Assembly (NCBI GenBank): GCA_030149525.1
Contig: JASBRJ010000332.1
Coordinates: 1-42,770, forward strand
Reading direction: 5' to 3'
Length of the DNA stretch: 42,770 nucleotides
From: a bacterium
Lineage (GTDB): Bacteria > Vulcanimicrobiota > Xenobia > Xenobiales > JADMJV01
Shown: positions 9,199 to 16,883 of the stretch, piece by piece
Numbering within the stretch: position 1 is the stretch's first letter
How the letters are laid out: every line of letters starts with the position of its first letter
The notes under the pieces: model-generated
Told to the model about the DNA's origin: nothing
The model's input: only the letters and a program-made list of their open reading frames with translations
Databases searched by the model: none
Position numbers and translations under genes: made by a program

Positions 9199-9506
9199 AA
9201 CGCCTAATTCTCGCTCTAGCGACTTGCTTATCGTTCACGATTCTGGCCGGCTGCGCCGGGCCTAAAGAGCCGCCGCCGCGCAGCATCAAGGCGATCGACC
9301 AAACAGTGGTGGCCACTGTGCGTATGAATCTTAAGACCGATGCTGAACTCGCTTCTTCCACCATTCAGGTGAACGCCGAGAACGACTTACTTATCCTTCG
9401 CGGTTCGGTGCCCAGCGAGGCGGCCCGGAAAAAGGCAGAAGAGATTGCCCTCAAGACGCCTAAAGTGGAGAAAGTCGCCAATCACTTGGAAGTTGCTACC
9501 CAGTAG
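9195..9506 (+). CDS. BON-domain lipoprotein
   Basis: The 103-aa product overlaps the previous stop as ATGA. Lipobox LAGC with Cys20 follows a hydrophobic segment. Residues ~35-100 form one BON domain: 'D..v...vr..L..d.el..s.I.V...n..l.L.G.v.s...r..A..iA....gV..V.n.l.v'. BON domains (as in OsmY, BamE-like and secretin-associated proteins) are thought to bind phospholipid or the envelope. It is the third gene of the operon and likely periplasmic, attached to a membrane. Its 3' end is only four bases from the convergent pseudopilin gene, with no visible terminator between. Confidence 0.92.
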   Translation: MKRLILALATCLSFTILAGCAGPKEPPPRSIKAIDQTVVATVRMNLKTDAELASSTIQVNAENDLLILRGSVPSEAARKKAEEIALKTPKVEKVANHLEVATQ

Positions 9507-9510
9507 CGCC

Positions 9511-10119
9511 TCAACGGCGGTCGAGCACAACGTTTCCGCTTGCAGACAGTTCCAAGGTTCTTCGGTAATCGTTGTAATCCAATGAGATCGCTGCCGTTGC
9601 GGCCGTTGTTACCAGCGCCAAGTCTCCGTTGACGTCGACGGGCAGGGTTGCCAGGAGCTGAGAGGGCCCCGTCTCAGGTTTGGCTAGAAACTCTACATAG
9701 ACCCCCGTGAGGCTCTGGTCCGCATCAATGTCCACCTGCCCCAGTTGAAAAAAGCTGACTCTGCTGTTGACAGTTGTCGACAGACTTTTCTCGGTGACGA
9801 GAATCGGCGTCGTGGACGGCCGAATTCGCTTTCGGACTCTCACCACAACAGCTGATCCGGGCGGAGAATTTGGAGCGCCGGCACTGGCTAGTCCTGAGTC
9901 TATGGAGGCGGGGAGAGGTGTTCCCGCTGTCTTGGCTTCTTGAATCCCTCGCTCTATCAAAGCCTTGCAGATTTCAATACCGCGATTAACCCCTGTTCTT
10001 CCTCGATAACGGGAGATGAGCGGGACGGACGCAGCCACGATGAGAGCAAGGATCAGCAGCGAAATGCTAATTTCGGCCACCGTGAACCCTGATACCTGAA
10101 GCTGTTTGTGTCGTCTCAT
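9511..10119 (-). CDS. Pseudopilin-like protein (GspG/H type N-terminus)
   Basis: The 202-aa product carries a class III (prepilin) signal: short basic leader, then G^FTVAEISISLLILALIVAA, with cleavage expected after Gly11 and the conserved Glu at +5. The rest is a soluble domain with Val/Thr/Ser-rich strands and no Cys pair. This is the architecture of type IV pilin-like or type II secretion pseudopilins; the exact class is unclear. It requires a prepilin peptidase encoded elsewhere. The ribosome binding site is weak (AAGGG four bases before ATG). It lies near two further pseudopilin-like genes, separated from them by a plus-strand membrane-protein gene. Confidence 0.85.
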   Translation of the reverse strand: MRRHKQLQVSGFTVAEISISLLILALIVAASVPLISRYRGRTGVNRGIEICKALIERGIQEAKTAGTPLPASIDSGLASAGAPNSPPGSAVVVRVRKRIRPSTTPILVTEKSLSTTVNSRVSFFQLGQVDIDADQSLTGVYVEFLAKPETGPSQLLATLPVDVNGDLALVTTAATAAISLDYNDYRRTLELSASGNVVLDRR

Positions 10120-10210
10120 GGACCCTTACTTCGGGGTAAGAAGGTTTCAATCCACCCTTTTGGGGAAGGAAATTCAAATGAACATTCTAACGCACAGCAC
10201 AGGAGCCTGA

Positions 10211-11152
10211 ATGCTAGCAAGACTACCCCAGGGGTCGGAAGCGATCACCTATCAAAATACTCTGTTTCGAATCTCCGAGCTTTGCTGGATCAAAGCGGTG
10301 AGATTGCCGATTCCTGTGCTTGTCTTGAGAGTCCTAGCCTTGGTTCTTGCCATCGGTTGGGTGATCTTTATGCAGAAGGCCAAGGGCACTTATTACAATG
10401 TGGAGTTTCTTCTTGCCGTCTTCCCGCTGATGTTGGCATGGAGCACTGCGGGCAGTCTCAAGATCGGTTGTTCAGGAGACTTTGAGGAAGCCTACGAGTC
10501 AAGAAGAGGCATTCAGACCTCACTCTTCCGTGGCTGGATCGAGGCACTTCGCCAGAAGGAGCCAGAATGGCTTCATCTCAAATCGTCCGACTACGACCTC
10601 TTGCTCAACCCTCACCGAGTCGCCTGGATCCGCCCCTGCTTTCAGTGGAGATTGTTTCCCCTCGTTGTGGCCGCGATCTTTTATGGGTATATCAAGTTGG
10701 TCGGTCTGAACTACGACTTCGGTGATCTCCCGGTGATCTCAGACTTCCACATTCTCACCTTCAACAATTCCGGAACCATCATCACCATGAGCTATGTCGT
10801 GATCGTTGTCTCGCTTTTGTTGTTCGGGTTTTCCATCCGAAGAAGCGTTGAAATCTGCGGTACGGGGGGAGTGCAGGACGTGTTTCCCCTGACTGCCGAA
10901 GATCAGGCTGCTGTTCTGGGCATTCTGGCCGGGACCACCACATCCTCAGCCACCAAGCCTGCCGCTGCCAAGAGTAAGCAGATTGAAGTGGCCAAGGATG
11001 CGCCTTCCAAACCATCCCCCGCCAGCAAGCAGCCTGCCGCTGCCCCTAAGCCCGCACCGGCGGCTCCCCAGGCTGCACCAGCCCAAGCCCAGACGGCTCC
11101 GCTGGCTCACTCGGTCACGGAAGAACTCAAAAAAGACTCCACGCCCGGCTAG
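10211..11152 (+). CDS. Hypothetical four-helix membrane protein with Ala/Pro/Lys-rich tail
   Basis: ATG at 10211 is preceded by AGGAG at 10201-10205. The 313-aa product has predicted membrane segments near residues 33-54, 66-82, 148-165 and 190-209. A soluble loop (83-147) contains charged and aromatic residues. The cytoplasmic or periplasmic tail (~231-313) is almost entirely Ala, Pro, Lys, Gln and Ser, a flexible linker-like sequence. I recognise no family. It is transcribed opposite to the flanking pseudopilin-like genes, so a shared role is only a guess. Confidence 0.8.
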   Translation: MLARLPQGSEAITYQNTLFRISELCWIKAVRLPIPVLVLRVLALVLAIGWVIFMQKAKGTYYNVEFLLAVFPLMLAWSTAGSLKIGCSGDFEEAYESRRGIQTSLFRGWIEALRQKEPEWLHLKSSDYDLLLNPHRVAWIRPCFQWRLFPLVVAAIFYGYIKLVGLNYDFGDLPVISDFHILTFNNSGTIITMSYVVIVVSLLLFGFSIRRSVEICGTGGVQDVFPLTAEDQAAVLGILAGTTTSSATKPAAAKSKQIEVAKDAPSKPSPASKQPAAAPKPAPAAPQAAPAQAQTAPLAHSVTEELKKDSTPG

Positions 11153-11164
11153 CTGAACTAGGGT

Positions 11165-11767
11165 TTAAAGTTGTGCCGGCACGGGTTCCGGTTTGCTTCT
11201 GTCCTCTTCCACCACGTTCGGGTCGAAAGGGGCGTACATGCTACTGAAGCTCGTGAAGATCTCGCCTTTACGACCCTCCTTCAACACTTTGAGGTGCACA
11301 TCTGCTCGCCACGGTTGGGTAACTTGGACCTCGAAAAGCTCCAGATTGGAACCGACCCTTCGTTTCGACTCCAGGGAGTTTAGGTCTGCCGGAGAGAGAG
11401 AGGGAGGGCCCGAGGACCCTGGCGGGAGAGTTCTGGAGCCCCGGAACAGGTCGCCCTTGTCTTCCCAGTAGGCAACCAGTTGATCGAACTCGTTATTGTG
11501 GTCGGCCTGTTGCCCCAGGGCGCAACGCATGACGAGAATGCCGTCCGCCGTCATCTGGATGGAGTCGGGGGAGCTTCTCACAATATCGTCACCAAGCCAA
11601 TTCGCCGTCACTAGAAGGCTCTGGCTGACTTCCGATCTTCTCTGTCCGTCGCTCCAAGCTCTGAGGGCCGGGATGAGAACTTTGAACGCCACCCCCATCA
11701 GAAGGGAAAACACAAAGGAAGCGACCAGCACCTCCGCTAGGGTCAGACCGCGGGTTCGTCTTCTCAT
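11165..11767 (-). CDS. Pseudopilin-like protein, GspJ/PulJ type
   Basis: The 200-aa product begins with a basic leader and the prepilin motif G^LTLAEVLVASFVFSLLMG, with Glu at +5. The next part ('f..L...l.....W..g....e..qslll....lgdDIv.ss') fits the minor-pseudopilin GspJ-like pattern, where a conserved 'L..DI' follows the long helix. It overlaps the upstream gene by ATGA (11764-11767), so the two are co-translated. GspI-like followed by GspJ-like is the usual order of minor pseudopilins in type II secretion and type IV pilus clusters. No assembly ATPase or secretin is present in the window. Confidence 0.85.
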   Translation of the reverse strand: MRRRTRGLTLAEVLVASFVFSLLMGVAFKVLIPALRAWSDGQRRSEVSQSLLVTANWLGDDIVRSSPDSIQMTADGILVMRCALGQQADHNNEFDQLVAYWEDKGDLFRGSRTLPPGSSGPPSLSPADLNSLESKRRVGSNLELFEVQVTQPWRADVHLKVLKEGRKGEIFTSFSSMYAPFDPNVVEEDRSKPEPVPAQL

Positions 11768-12180
11768 GGCTCCGGCCCCGCGGGATCATATTTCGTGAGG
11801 CTCAGTCTCACCGGTTCCACCGCTTCGTCCCAATTGGTCTCAACCTCGATCTTGTAAAGATAGGATTCGCCGGGAATGGTGCTCAGGGTGCGTACCGCCG
11901 TAAAGTTGGTGGAACCGATTTTTGCTTGATGCTCCGTTTTGGCGATCTCCGGGGGAATGGGGAACTCCTCCGGGACCGGGGCATTCTCCAGAAGTTGCCT
12001 GGACCAGGCGGCGGCAGCCTGGACATTTTCGGCCCTCTGAGCGGAATGGATCCCCGCCGGAATGAGGGCCAACACGAGCATGAGACTGACTGCGATTAGG
12101 GCGACGGCCACCATGACCTCAACCAGGGTAAGGCCGGCCCATCGAGGGCGTTTTTGTTTTCGCTCCAAACAGTTTTGCAT
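11764..12180 (-). CDS. Pseudopilin-like protein, GspI/PilV type
   Basis: I chose ATG at 12180 (138 aa) because it gives the normal short basic leader before the prepilin cleavage motif AG^LTLVEVMVAVALIAVSLM. A longer frame from 12255 would overlap the divergent gene and produce an abnormally long leader. After the helix comes 'A.....aaaWsrqLLEnapvp', resembling the 'a..lA..lle' segment of GspI/PilV proteins. GAGGA directly abuts the ATG, too close for a normal ribosome binding site. A TATAGT -10-like hexamer lies nine bases upstream (12190-12195, minus strand), so the message may be leaderless. Coupled to the GspJ-like gene. Confidence 0.8.
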   Translation of the reverse strand: MQNCLERKQKRPRWAGLTLVEVMVAVALIAVSLMLVLALIPAGIHSAQRAENVQAAAAWSRQLLENAPVPEEFPIPPEIAKTEHQAKIGSTNFTAVRTLSTIPGESYLYKIEVETNWDEAVEPVRLSLTKYDPAGPEP

Positions 12181-12241
12181 TCCTCGTACACTATAGCGTA
12201 AAGTAGTGGCCAAAGCTTCTGAATCTGTATTAGGAGAACCC

Positions 12242-12538
12242 ATGAATTCAACCATGAAACAAAAGCTGGGCCCAGCCCTGCAAGAGATGATACAAAATCA
12301 AACTTTACCTGACCCGGTGTCGGTGATCATTCAGGTCAAGGGCGATAGCAAGGAGACAAGTCGACTCAACGATGAGGACCGACAGATGATGGAAACTGTG
12401 GGAGGCAAGATTCTCGACGACCTCTGGCTTATCAACGCCTATTCCGCCGACATTCCGGCCAAAGCTCTGGAAATGCTGGTTCTCAGCTCTAGGGTAACCC
12501 ATATTCATCACAACAGTGACGTCACCGGCGAAGAGTAG
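12242..12538 (+). CDS. Small stand-alone protein resembling a subtilisin propeptide (inhibitor I9-like)
   Basis: The start at ATG 12242 is fixed by AGGAGA at 12232-12237; the product is 98 aa. There is no signal peptide, membrane segment or Cys. The pattern is 'vsVIIqvKgd..e......', then a helix, then 'l..inAysAdIPakalemLvlssrVthIhhnsdV'. This matches the fold signature of S8 protease propeptides and I9 inhibitors, where the 'f.a.....v..l....V..I..d' half ends the domain. No protease gene is adjacent. It could inhibit or chaperone a subtilase encoded elsewhere, or be an unrelated ferredoxin-like domain. The similarity is by eye only. Confidence 0.8.
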   Translation: MNSTMKQKLGPALQEMIQNQTLPDPVSVIIQVKGDSKETSRLNDEDRQMMETVGGKILDDLWLINAYSADIPAKALEMLVLSSRVTHIHHNSDVTGEE

Positions 12539-12541
12539 GTC

Positions 12542-12571
12542 TTGACGCACCGCCGCAACTCTTGCTATAGC
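12542..12571 (+). promoter_or_regulatory. Candidate sigma70-type promoter of dusA
   Basis: TTGACG (12542-12547) and an extended -10 TGCTATAGC (TATAGC 12566-12571) are 18 bp apart. Transcription would start only ~5 bases before the ATG at 12583. No ribosome binding site is visible, which fits a leaderless or near-leaderless message. Confidence 0.5.
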
Positions 12572-12582
12572 TCCCCTATATC

Positions 12583-13623
12583 ATGAAACCTCTCACCCTT
12601 AAGAAAAAGAATCTCGATTGGCGTTTCTCGGTCGCTCCCATGATGGGTTGGACAGACCGCCATGAGCGGACCTTTCTGCGCGTCCTGTCCAAGAGGGCTG
12701 TACTCTATACCGAGATGATCCCGGAGGGAGCTCTCGTCTATGGTCACCGAGACCGCTTTCTTGAGTTCCATGATTCTCAGCATCCCGTGGCCCTTCAGAT
12801 AGGTGGGAGTGATCCGGACCTGATGGCTCAGGGCGCTAAACTTGGTGAGGAAGCGGGATACGACGAGATCAATATCAACGTCGGTTGCCCCAGTGAACGG
12901 GGAGCCCATCGCCTCTTTGGGGCGCACCTGATGAAGCATCCGGAGTTGGTGGCCGATTGCTTTATGGCCATGAACGAAGCGGTGAGCATTCCGGTGACCA
13001 TCAAAACCCGGATTGGAGTGGACCGCGACGATGCCTACGAGCCGCTCTTAAAGTTTGTGGAGCGCCAGGCGGAAGCCGGTTGTGAGGTCTTTCATATTCA
13101 TGCTCGGAAAGCTTGGCTTGACGGGCTTTCCCCCAAGGATAATCGTCACATACCTCCGTTGAGGTACGAGTACGTGTATCGCCTGAAGCAAGAGCGCCCC
13201 GACCTGGCGATCACCATCAACGGTGGGATCAAGACCATGCAGGAGTGCAAAGAGCACATTCGCCACACCGACGGCGTTATGGTGGGGCGAGAGGCCTATC
13301 ATAACCCCTTCTTGCTGTGCCAAGTGGACTCCCAACTCTACGGCGAACCGGAAGGCGGGCCTATGACCAGGGAGCGGTTCTTAGATGAAATCGAGCCCTA
13401 CATCCAAGAGCAGTTGGACAAAGGCTCGTCGCTTCACAGCATGACCCGTCATATACTGGGTCTCTACCAGGGGCGGCCGGGAGCACGGATCTTTCGGCGC
13501 GTCCTCTCAGAGGAAGGCTACCGCGACGGGGCTGGAATCGAGGTGCTTCGCAAGGCTCGCGAAGAGCAAGCCCGGACCGCCCGGGAGGTCGAGGACTACC
13601 GGGCGCCGGTTCACCAGCACTAG
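12583..13623 (+). CDS. dusA: tRNA-dihydrouridine(20/20a) synthase
   Basis: The 346-aa flavoenzyme reduces uridine in the D-loop of tRNA with NADPH. The N-terminal TIM barrel has the Dus signature 'APMMGWTDRHERTFLR'. Cys102 in NVGCPS is the catalytic acid, and 'FGAHLMKHPELVADC' (near residue 111) is typical of the DusA subgroup, as is 'HARKAWLDGLSPKDNR' (near 175), which other Dus classes lack. FMN-contact motifs 'ITINGGI' and 'GVMVGREAYHNPF' follow. The length fits DusA (about 330 aa in E. coli). It lacks an obvious ribosome binding site but has a close upstream promoter. It converges with glyS, 34 bp away. Confidence 0.96.
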   Translation: MKPLTLKKKNLDWRFSVAPMMGWTDRHERTFLRVLSKRAVLYTEMIPEGALVYGHRDRFLEFHDSQHPVALQIGGSDPDLMAQGAKLGEEAGYDEININVGCPSERGAHRLFGAHLMKHPELVADCFMAMNEAVSIPVTIKTRIGVDRDDAYEPLLKFVERQAEAGCEVFHIHARKAWLDGLSPKDNRHIPPLRYEYVYRLKQERPDLAITINGGIKTMQECKEHIRHTDGVMVGREAYHNPFLLCQVDSQLYGEPEGGPMTRERFLDEIEPYIQEQLDKGSSLHSMTRHILGLYQGRPGARIFRRVLSEEGYRDGAGIEVLRKAREEQARTAREVEDYRAPVHQH

Positions 13624-13657
13624 CAAGCTGATGCAGAACTCGGACCGAGTCAGCCTG

Positions 13658-16651
13658 CTAGAAGCCTTCTAGCCTAGAGATATCGAGCAAGCCGTCGGGT
13701 AAGGCTGCTATGGCTGCCAGTAAATCGAGTCTCGCTTTGCGTAAACTGTCGTCTTCGGCCATCACTAAGACGTTATCAAAGAAGTTGTCGATGGCGGGTT
13801 GCAGAGTGGCGAGAGCCTGAGCTAGTTCGTCTACCGTGCTGAAGGGCGCTTTGCCCGCCACTTCCTGGTAGACCTTGTGAAGCTCTTTGGTCTGGGGCTC
13901 CACAAACTTCCCGGCGTCAGCTTCGCCCGGTTTCTCGTGCTTTTTGATGATGCGACAGCACCGAGCATAAGCGTTGAGTAGCGTGTCCCAGTTATCCTGA
14001 GCCACCAGTTTGGTGGTCTCTTCGATCACCTGGGCGATTCGAGCGGGGTTGGGAGCGCCACCCATCACGGCGGCTTCCACGATGTCGTGACGGTAGCCCT
14101 TATCCTTGAAAAGAACCATCATCCGGTCATTAACGAAGCCTAAAAGATCGTCCTTATGGGCTTGACTCACCTCCACCGGCATGTGGCCGGCCGCCATCTC
14201 AAACAGCTTATCAAGCGAGACCGACAGGTCGCCGGAGATGAGAAGGTCGACCAGAGTCAGAGCGTGACGTCGCAAGCCAAAAGGATCGGCCGAACCGGTT
14301 GGCTTCTTGCCCACAGCGAAGAGGCCGATCAGGCTATCCAGTCGGTCGGCAAGACCGAGGACCTTGCCCGGGAGGCTTTCCGGTTGAGTGCCACCGGCGG
14401 CCTTGGGTAAATATTGTTCCCGAACAGCCTGAGCCACAGCTTTGTCTTCGCCGCTGTCGAGAGCGTAGACTTCGCCGAGGACCCCCTGGAGCGAAGTCAT
14501 TTCGACAACCATGGCGGTCACCAGGTCGTTCTTAGCCAGGCCGGCCGCTCTTTTGACCGTGTCGGCTTCGGAGCTTGAAAGATTGAGCAGGTCGGCTAGT
14601 TGAACGACCAATTTCTCTAACCGGACCTGCTTGTCCAGCATAGAGCCCAACTCCGTCTGGAAGGTTAGGCCGGAGAGGTCTTGTCGGAAATCGGCGAGCT
14701 TCTTCTCGCGGTCGGCTTTGACAAAGTAAGTGGCGTCGGCGTAGCGGGCTCGGAGCACGTCTTCATTACCCTGAACAACCAGAGATCGATCTTTGTTCTC
14801 TCCGTTGCAAACCACCACGAAGTTGGGCAGCAGGCCGGAACCGTCGGCTTTTTCCACAGGGAAATAGCGTTGATGCTTCTTCATGACGGTGACCAGAACG
14901 GAACTGGGTAGAGCCAGATGTTCTTCGGCAAATTTTCCGACGATGGCCACGGGTGACTCCACCAGGTCGGTGACCTCGTCCAGCAGGGCTTCCTGGCCTT
15001 CCGGAAGCCGCCCACCGATGTTTTGCGCGGCCGACTCAACAAGGGCCAGAACTTTGGCCCTACGAGCGGGTCGACTCGCCACGATACGATTTGAGGTGAG
15101 GGTCTCCTGATATTTTTCCGCGCTCTCTAAAGTGATCGCGGGAGAGCCTTCAGGTCGACTCCCTCGTGTGGTCCGTCCGCTGTTCAGGCCGGCGTACTCG
15201 AAGTCCACCACTGCACCACCGTGGAGGGCGACCAACCAGCGAACTGGCCGGCTAAAAGCAGCTTTACTCTCATTCCAGCGCATGGTTCTTCCAAATTTCA
15301 GAGACGAGACCAGCGCTCCAAGCGACTCCGAAAGGACTTCGGAGGCTCTTTGCCCCTCCTCTTTCTTGGTGGCCGCCACATACTCGCGCTTGCCGTCGGA
15401 CTCCACTCTGAGATCCTTGGGATCGATGCCTTGAGCCTTACAGAATCCAAGGCCCGCCTTGGTGGGGTTCCCTTCGGCATCCAGGGCCACCTGGGGTGGC
15501 GGACCTTTGAGCTCAACCTCTCGGTCAGGTTGTTTGGGAGCCAGGTCGTTGACCACTAAGGCCAGGCGGCGAGGAGTTGCGAAGACTTCGATCTCTCCGT
15601 GTTCCAATCGCCCCTTTTGAAGAACCTCTAGGAGACCGTTCTTGAGTTGTTCAGCGGCAGGTTCGACCTCGTGAGAGGGGAGCTCTTCTGTGCCTACCTC
15701 CAGCAGGAAAGGAGCGGCGCCGTCGGGTGCGGTGCCTTTGTTCTCCTCGGCTTGTGAGGTTTCTGCTCGCTTGATACGGTCCATAAGCGGGTAGCCAAGC
15801 TTCTCTCGCTGCGCCAGATAGTTCTCGGCGGTGGCTCGAGCCATGTCGCGCATGTTGGCGAAATATCCGGCTCTTTCCGTCACCCCGATGGCACCCCGGG
15901 CGTCCAGCACATTGAACGTGTGGGAACACTTAAGAACGTAGTCGTGGGCAGGAACCACAAGGCCCGCTTCCAGGCACGACTTGGCTTCTTTCTCGTAAAG
16001 CTGATAGAGATCTTTGAGACGGTCCACGTCGGCTTTGTTGAAATCGTATTCACAGTGATCGATCTCCGGTTGCAGAAGCACATCACCGTAGCTGTAGACG
16101 CCGTTCCAGTCCAGATCCCAGACGGTGCGGACGCCCTGGATGAACATGGCGATTCTTTCTAAGCCGTAGGTGATCTCGATAGCGGGCGTTTCCAGCACCT
16201 GACCGGCAGACTGTTGGAAGTAAGTGAACTGGGTGATTTCCAGTCCGTCAAGCCACACTTCCCAACCCAGACCCCAGGCACCGAGCGCGGGTGACTCCCA
16301 GTTGTCTTCCACGAACCGGATGTCGTGGGCGTCTACGTCGATGCCGCAGGCTTTGAGAGATTCGAGATAAATCTCTTGAGGATTGCCGGGATCCGGTTTC
16401 AGAATGACCTGGAACTGAGTGTGCATTTGCATCCGATTGGGGTTCTCACCGAAACGACCGTCGTCGGGTCGGTAGGATGGTTCCGGATAAGCCACATTCC
16501 AAGGTTCAGGACCAACCACTTGCAGGACAGTGGCAGGGTTCATGGTCCCCGCACCAACCTTCTCGGAGTAGGGTTGCCATAAGATGCACCCCTGTTCCGA
16601 CCAGAACTGTTGCAGTCTGACGATCAATTGTTGGAAGTTTGGGACGGACAT
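13658..16651 (-). CDS. glyS: Glycyl-tRNA synthetase, fused alpha and beta chains
   Basis: The 997-aa product joins both subunits of the bacterial (alpha-beta)2 enzyme, which charges tRNA-Gly. Residues 1 to ~290 are the alpha chain: FWSEQGC near the start, '[12 protein letters not shown]', '[17 protein letters not shown]' and '[18 protein letters not shown]'. A short linker (~290-312) leads to the beta chain beginning '[12 protein letters not shown]' and ending with the C-terminal anticodon-binding helices. Separate glyQ and glyS genes are the norm; fused forms are known, for example in chlamydiae. GAGGTG (minus strand, plus coordinates 16656-16661) supports the start. A terminator-like hairpin sits just upstream of it, suggesting attenuation. 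Convergent with dusA. Confidence 0.97.
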   Translation of the reverse strand: MSVPNFQQLIVRLQQFWSEQGCILWQPYSEKVGAGTMNPATVLQVVGPEPWNVAYPEPSYRPDDGRFGENPNRMQMHTQFQVILKPDPGNPQEIYLESLKACGIDVDAHDIRFVEDNWESPALGAWGLGWEVWLDGLEITQFTYFQQSAGQVLETPAIEITYGLERIAMFIQGVRTVWDLDWNGVYSYGDVLLQPEIDHCEYDFNKADVDRLKDLYQLYEKEAKSCLEAGLVVPAHDYVLKCSHTFNVLDARGAIGVTERAGYFANMRDMARATAENYLAQREKLGYPLMDRIKRAETSQAEENKGTAPDGAAPFLLEVGTEELPSHEVEPAAEQLKNGLLEVLQKGRLEHGEIEVFATPRRLALVVNDLAPKQPDREVELKGPPPQVALDAEGNPTKAGLGFCKAQGIDPKDLRVESDGKREYVAATKKEEGQRASEVLSESLGALVSSLKFGRTMRWNESKAAFSRPVRWLVALHGGAVVDFEYAGLNSGRTTRGSRPEGSPAITLESAEKYQETLTSNRIVASRPARRAKVLALVESAAQNIGGRLPEGQEALLDEVTDLVESPVAIVGKFAEEHLALPSSVLVTVMKKHQRYFPVEKADGSGLLPNFVVVCNGENKDRSLVVQGNEDVLRARYADATYFVKADREKKLADFRQDLSGLTFQTELGSMLDKQVRLEKLVVQLADLLNLSSSEADTVKRAAGLAKNDLVTAMVVEMTSLQGVLGEVYALDSGEDKAVAQAVREQYLPKAAGGTQPESLPGKVLGLADRLDSLIGLFAVGKKPTGSADPFGLRRHALTLVDLLISGDLSVSLDKLFEMAAGHMPVEVSQAHKDDLLGFVNDRMMVLFKDKGYRHDIVEAAVMGGAPNPARIAQVIEETTKLVAQDNWDTLLNAYARCCRIIKKHEKPGEADAGKFVEPQTKELHKVYQEVAGKAPFSTVDELAQALATLQPAIDNFFDNVLVMAEDDSLRKARLDLLAAIAALPDGLLDISRLEGF

Positions 16652-16675
16652 TTCACACCTCGTTATTGCTCAAAT

Positions 16676-16702
16676 AAAAAAAGCCCACTCGGACGAGCGG
16701 GC
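16676..16702 (-). terminator. Terminator in the glyS leader (probable attenuator)
   Basis: Read on the minus strand: GCCCGCTCG, loop TC, CGAGTGGGC, then seven T residues, ~15 bases before the glyS ribosome binding site. The neighbouring upstream gene (ppdK) is divergent, so no transcript other than glyS's own can end here. It also contains CTCGTCC, common in T-box terminators. Confidence 0.75.
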
Positions 16703-16707
16703 CGTTC

Positions 16708-16740
16708 GGCGGTAAAACCGCCTGAGCCTCCTACTTGCCT
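16708..16740 (-). promoter_or_regulatory. Possible T-box-like antiterminator region in the glyS leader
   Basis: On the minus strand, AAGTAGGAGG is followed by a hairpin GGCGGT-TTT-ACCGCC (16708-16722), immediately before the terminator stem. This recalls the order of a T-box ('AGGGTGGNACCGCG', then a CTCGTCC terminator). The exact T-box core is not present, and I could not find a convincing stem I or glycine specifier. Treat it as a candidate leader element only. Confidence 0.3.
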
Positions 16741-16756
16741 CCATTGCCCGAATTTG

Positions 16757-16797
16757 AAGGCTAAAAAGTCCGATTTATGGGGGTTAAGGCTAAAAAG
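16757..16797. repeat. Two direct 12-bp repeats between glyS and ppdK
   Basis: AAGGCTAAAAAG occurs at 16757-16768 and 16786-16797, 29 bp apart start to start (about three helical turns). Both lie upstream of the candidate ppdK -10 and inside the presumed glyS leader. They could be binding sites for an activator of ppdK or part of the leader RNA. Confidence 0.4.
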
Positions 16798-16818
16798 GGC
16801 AGGAGTTTTGTTGGGTCT

Positions 16819-16827
16819 TGGTATAAG
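16819..16827 (+). promoter_or_regulatory. Candidate extended -10 promoter of ppdK
   Basis: TGGTATAAG is an extended -10 element (TGnTATAAG) that would start transcription about 50 bases before the ppdK start. No good -35 hexamer is visible at the usual distance. Confidence 0.35.
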
Positions 16828-16883
16828 CCAGGTTCACCATCCAGAAGAGCTTTCGAGCCATAGAATTTGTAGAGGTGCCAACT

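Noticed and set aside
13633-13658. Short dyad ACTCGG-A-CCGAGT between dusA and glyS as a two-way terminator
   Set aside because: The loop is too small for the full stem and no T tract follows on either strand.
16640-16880. Calling the glyS leader a definite T-box riboswitch
   Set aside because: The conserved core and a glycine specifier in a stem I could not be identified by eye, so only a candidate is reported.
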